Below are positions 60,901 to 64,000 of a stretch of DNA of 64,000 nucleotides, piece after piece. Both the position numbers and the translations under genes were made by a program. The number at the start of each line of letters is the position of its first letter. Positions within the stretch are counted from its first letter, which is position 1. This stretch comes from Schistocerca nitens (Eukaryota; Arthropoda; Insecta; Orthoptera; Acrididae). The DNA lies in contig NC_064621.1 of the NCBI RefSeq assembly GCF_023898315.1, forward strand, positions 120,600,561 through 120,664,560, written 5' to 3'. Under the pieces are notes generated by a model that made no database searches, was not told the origin of the DNA, and was given only the letters and a program-made list of their open reading frames with translations.

Positions 60901-62900
60901 TTTACATTTTTAGATTTCTTGGAGTTCTCTCTCTAAATATTTTTCAGATGCATCCGTCACGTTTTTACACAATTTGTCCTTGAGTAGAACAGCTGAAGCA
61001 AATTTTGAAAAAATGTCAGCAAAGTTGATAATATCTACAGCCTTTATTTATTTCTGAAATTCCTATCAGTTTACCTGATTCCAATTGTACTGGATCAGTT
61101 TACCGTAGATCATCTATCATGAATGCGAAACCACTTATTTTTTAATTTTTTTCTCATTCATTAATGGATACCCATTAATGATTTACTCTTGAATATTAGA
61201 TTGCATCTCATAGTGTAAAAGAAATTTTAAGAAATTTACTCTTTTTAATTTTGCATATTGTGCAAAGACCTTCAATTCTCTGTCTTCCATTTTTAGTACT
61301 TACTCTATGAGGATTATGTGTTCCAGAAAATTTTCTGCATTTCAACTGTCAGATACCATTACCCATTTACGTAGATTAAAAATTCATTAATTCTGGTTCC
61401 AATCTATCAGATACTAAAATCAATTCACTAAACATGAATAATTCATCTGAAATAGATTTTTTACAGACTGATTTAGAGGCATAAAGATTTTATATTTTAT
61501 TTTCATTCAAAGTGATGGATTATTTAGTTGAGTGGGATAAAAAATTTGCAGTTACTGACATTATATCTTTTGTCTCTTTCTCAAAATCAGTATGTGACAT
61601 TTTACCATTTACATTGGTTCCAAATATAAAAATTCTCCTAATTTTTACAGCATGTGTATTTTAATACATCATTACCAGTAACAAAATGAGATTTCATATT
61701 ATGTTGGTCACACAGTCTATTATGAAGACAGCTTAATCTCTAAATCCTTTCCTTTTTTGTAAAGTAATTGTTTACATTATCATTATGAATCTGAGTTTTT
61801 CATTGAGATGTGCTGGTGTAACATAGTTATTGAACTGTGTTAGAACACTTGCTGATTCAGATTTGGTAACACAATCATTTAATTTGTATTCTAAGTATTG
61901 TTCAGTATCTGCATCATCACTATTAAGAGGATCTCTTAAATCTACCTATATAGTACCTTTAAAATTAGTATATCTATCAGTTAAGTTAAAGATGGTATAT
62001 AATTGTTTATTGAGTTGCTTAATTTAATATCTTTTTTATCATGTTTTGACTGTAAATCTTCGATTACATATTTACACTTTTCTAATTCTCATGATTTTAT
62101 ACTTCCAGTGATTTGTTTCTTCATTTTATTCCAAAAATGACCTTTTACTAAAGTCAAAATATTATTAAACTTTTAATTATTTGATGACAATTTTGAAGAC
62201 AAATAGACACATATGACCACATACTAGTTCATTAAAATTTTATTTTACAGAACAACCCAGATGAACCAAGATATTTAAACAATGCTTTCTGGGTATCTCC
62301 CCTAAATGAATGAAAAAAAATTATAATTATTGTTATAATATCATATCCAATGTTTTCCAAAATTATTAGAATTATCTAAATTAATCATTCCAGACTCACA
62401 CTTTTCGTTTATCAGGTGACTCATAAAAATACCAGAAAAAACCCTTGATGTTTAGTTATTATTTTTTCTTGATCAAACTTTCATAAAGGTTTATTATGCT
62501 TTGACTATTGTTTGGAAGTTTTGTTTTACTTCTTTTCACTCCAGTTCCATTCTTCTCAATTACCATGTTTTTTGTTCCTCTAATTGTGCACCACCTTCGC
62601 TTTTGTCTATGACTGCAATTTCAACAGCACTCCACCATCAGCTAATGAACCAGTGTTAGCTAAATATTGTAATGCTGCCCAAAGAAATGGAATAAATACT
62701 CCTTTGTATTGTGTTACTACAGAACCTTCTTTCTTTTTGTGTTATGTATTCAATAACTTTTTCAGAACAGTAATACCTAATGTTATGAGCCAAATTTTGC
62801 CATTTTTAAACCTCTCTTTTTCTTTCAAGCAGGTTTTCATTACTAAGTTTAACTTTTATTTCCTTTGGTTTAATTCTGCTGCTAGGTAACAATCTGTAAT
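58000..62900 (-). mobile_element. Probable Polinton/Maverick relic
   Basis: The region is strikingly AT-rich, and minus-strand translations contain short segments that recall Polinton small proteins: THNPHRVSTKNGRQRIEG followed by a CxxC-Lys-rich piece (near 61.25-61.35 kb), and YKGVFIPFLWAALQYLANTG (near 62.65-62.7 kb). Neither the polymerase nor the integrase was identified, and no terminal repeats were found. The copy is badly decayed and looks old. The assignment is tentative. Confidence 0.4.
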
Positions 62901-63144
62901 CACTGCTATTGTCTAAAGAGTCATTTTACATTAAATAACCACCATCAGACTTGTGGTAAGTATAAATTTGTATCATCTTCTCTAAATACATTTAAAAAAA
63001 TTATATTATCTCTCACTATTTGTCTTGGTAGAGTGTATAAAAATAATCGAATCTGGCACATCTATGTTTCTGAAACTAATAAATGTGTATAATGAATTTT
63101 GTTGTTTGATGAATGGGAAACTGAAAAAGTTTTCGTTCATACCT

Positions 63145-64000
63145 TTTTATAGGTGTTCTATATGCCCCCCCTACAAATGCATCTCGAATGTCAATGCAGT
63201 ATTCAGATTGTTCTCATACTGCAGCAAGCATGTCTTGAGCTACAACTTCCACAGTTGCTGTTAAGAGATGTCTCAGTTCGTTCATTGAAGTTGGTCACAG
63301 AGACACACAAGGAGTCTTTTACAAACCCCCACAAGAAATAATCACATACAGTCACATCTGGTGAACTTGCAGGCCAGTAACGTAACGATGGATCACTTGG
63401 TCCAGTGTGACCAATCTGTGTTTTCAGTAATCCTTTGATTTAAAAATTCCTGCACTTCCAGATGCCAGTGTGGCGGTGCACTATCCTATTGGTAAATAAA
63501 GTCGTTCGAATCAGTCTCCAAATGTGAGAAAAGAAAGTTCTTCAGCATATTGAGATATGTGCTTCCTGTAACAGTATTCTTTGCAAAGAAAAATGGACCA
63601 TACACTTATTCCTATAAAACTGCACAAAACACATTAAATTTTGGTGAGTCCTTCTCATGGTGTACAACTTCATGCGGTTTTTCCATAACCCCTATTCACA
63701 CACTGTGACGTTTCACCTTTCCATTTAAATGGAATGTTGCCTCATCACTAAACACTAAATGTGGAAGAAAAGAACGAAATTACAAAGCTCAACACTTTGT
63801 TATTTGTCACCCTCATGAAGAACTTGTAGTAGCTGAATTTTGTATTGTTTTGGTTGTTAACATCGATGTAACACACACCAGATGGACTTCGGGTGGCGTG
63901 TTGAGCTGTTGAGCTGCATGGGGAACGGATCTTTGCGCAATCCTGACAGAACTACGGCCAATGCATTCGACATTATGTCAGACTGTTTCTCAGAATTGTT
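63145..64000 (-). mobile_element. mariner/Tc3-like transposase relic, runs off the window
   Basis: On the minus strand, segments in order read YKIQLLQVLHEGDK, then pieces around DEATFHLNGKVK and the HEVVHHEKDSPK area, then ETDSNDFI with SAPPHWHLEVQEFLNQ, and a degraded SPDVT box. This is the layout of a mariner/Tc3-type transposase whose second catalytic box is usually QQDGAPPHW. Several stops and frame changes are present. The N-terminus and left terminal repeat lie outside the window. Confidence 0.75.

Overview
The window looks like intergenic and intronic DNA from a large insect genome, most likely an orthopteran (locust or grasshopper type). Single-exon host ORFs are almost absent and transposon relics of many classes are packed together. 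Two tRNA-derived SINE families have consensus sequences I recognise from orthopteran and other insect genomes. That assignment rests on recognition, not on a search.

The central structure is a segmental duplication. Block A (about 3,350-19,400) and block B (about 20,857-36,893) are two direct, diverged copies of one ~16 kb segment, separated by ~1.46 kb of unassigned DNA. Each block carries two copies of an older ~6 kb unit, at ~5.4 and ~11.7 kb in A and ~22.8 and ~28.8 kb in B. A fifth, partial unit lies further right and is split in two by a retrotransposon (42,675-42,872 and 51,487-52,010).

The second unit of each block contains what I read as an intact two-exon host gene that simple ORF finding misses. 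Exon 1 (9,538-9,751; 26,784-26,997) encodes a signal peptide and a very acidic Asp/Glu-rich propeptide ending in a dibasic site. Exon 2 (11,776-11,888; 28,800-28,924) is joined in phase 1 and encodes a strongly cationic Ala/Arg/His/Gly-rich tail of 37 or 41 residues with no acidic residue. TATA box, 5'UTR, splice sites, frame and AATAAA signal are all kept in both copies. The first unit of each block keeps only a decayed exon 2. I infer a small family of secreted cationic peptides, possibly antimicrobial or signalling.

The rest is mobile DNA. From left to right: a Ty1/copia relic; a Penelope-like (PLE) relic; an RTE-like LINE tail; block A with two tRNA-SINEs, an RTE-like LINE and a 1 kb PLE palindrome flanked by a 12-bp target duplication; block B with a Tc1 element carrying a nested SINE, a Tc1 fragment and a Tc1 element with an uninterrupted transposase gene; an LTR-like and hAT-like region; a nearly full-length Ty3/gypsy element (42,873-51,486) with near-identical LTRs; a quiet AT-rich stretch with tandem repeats; a probable Polinton relic (~58-62.9 kb); and a mariner/Tc3-like transposase relic at the right edge. 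Because A and B are paralogous, most insertions in one have a readable empty site in the other, which gives a relative order of events.
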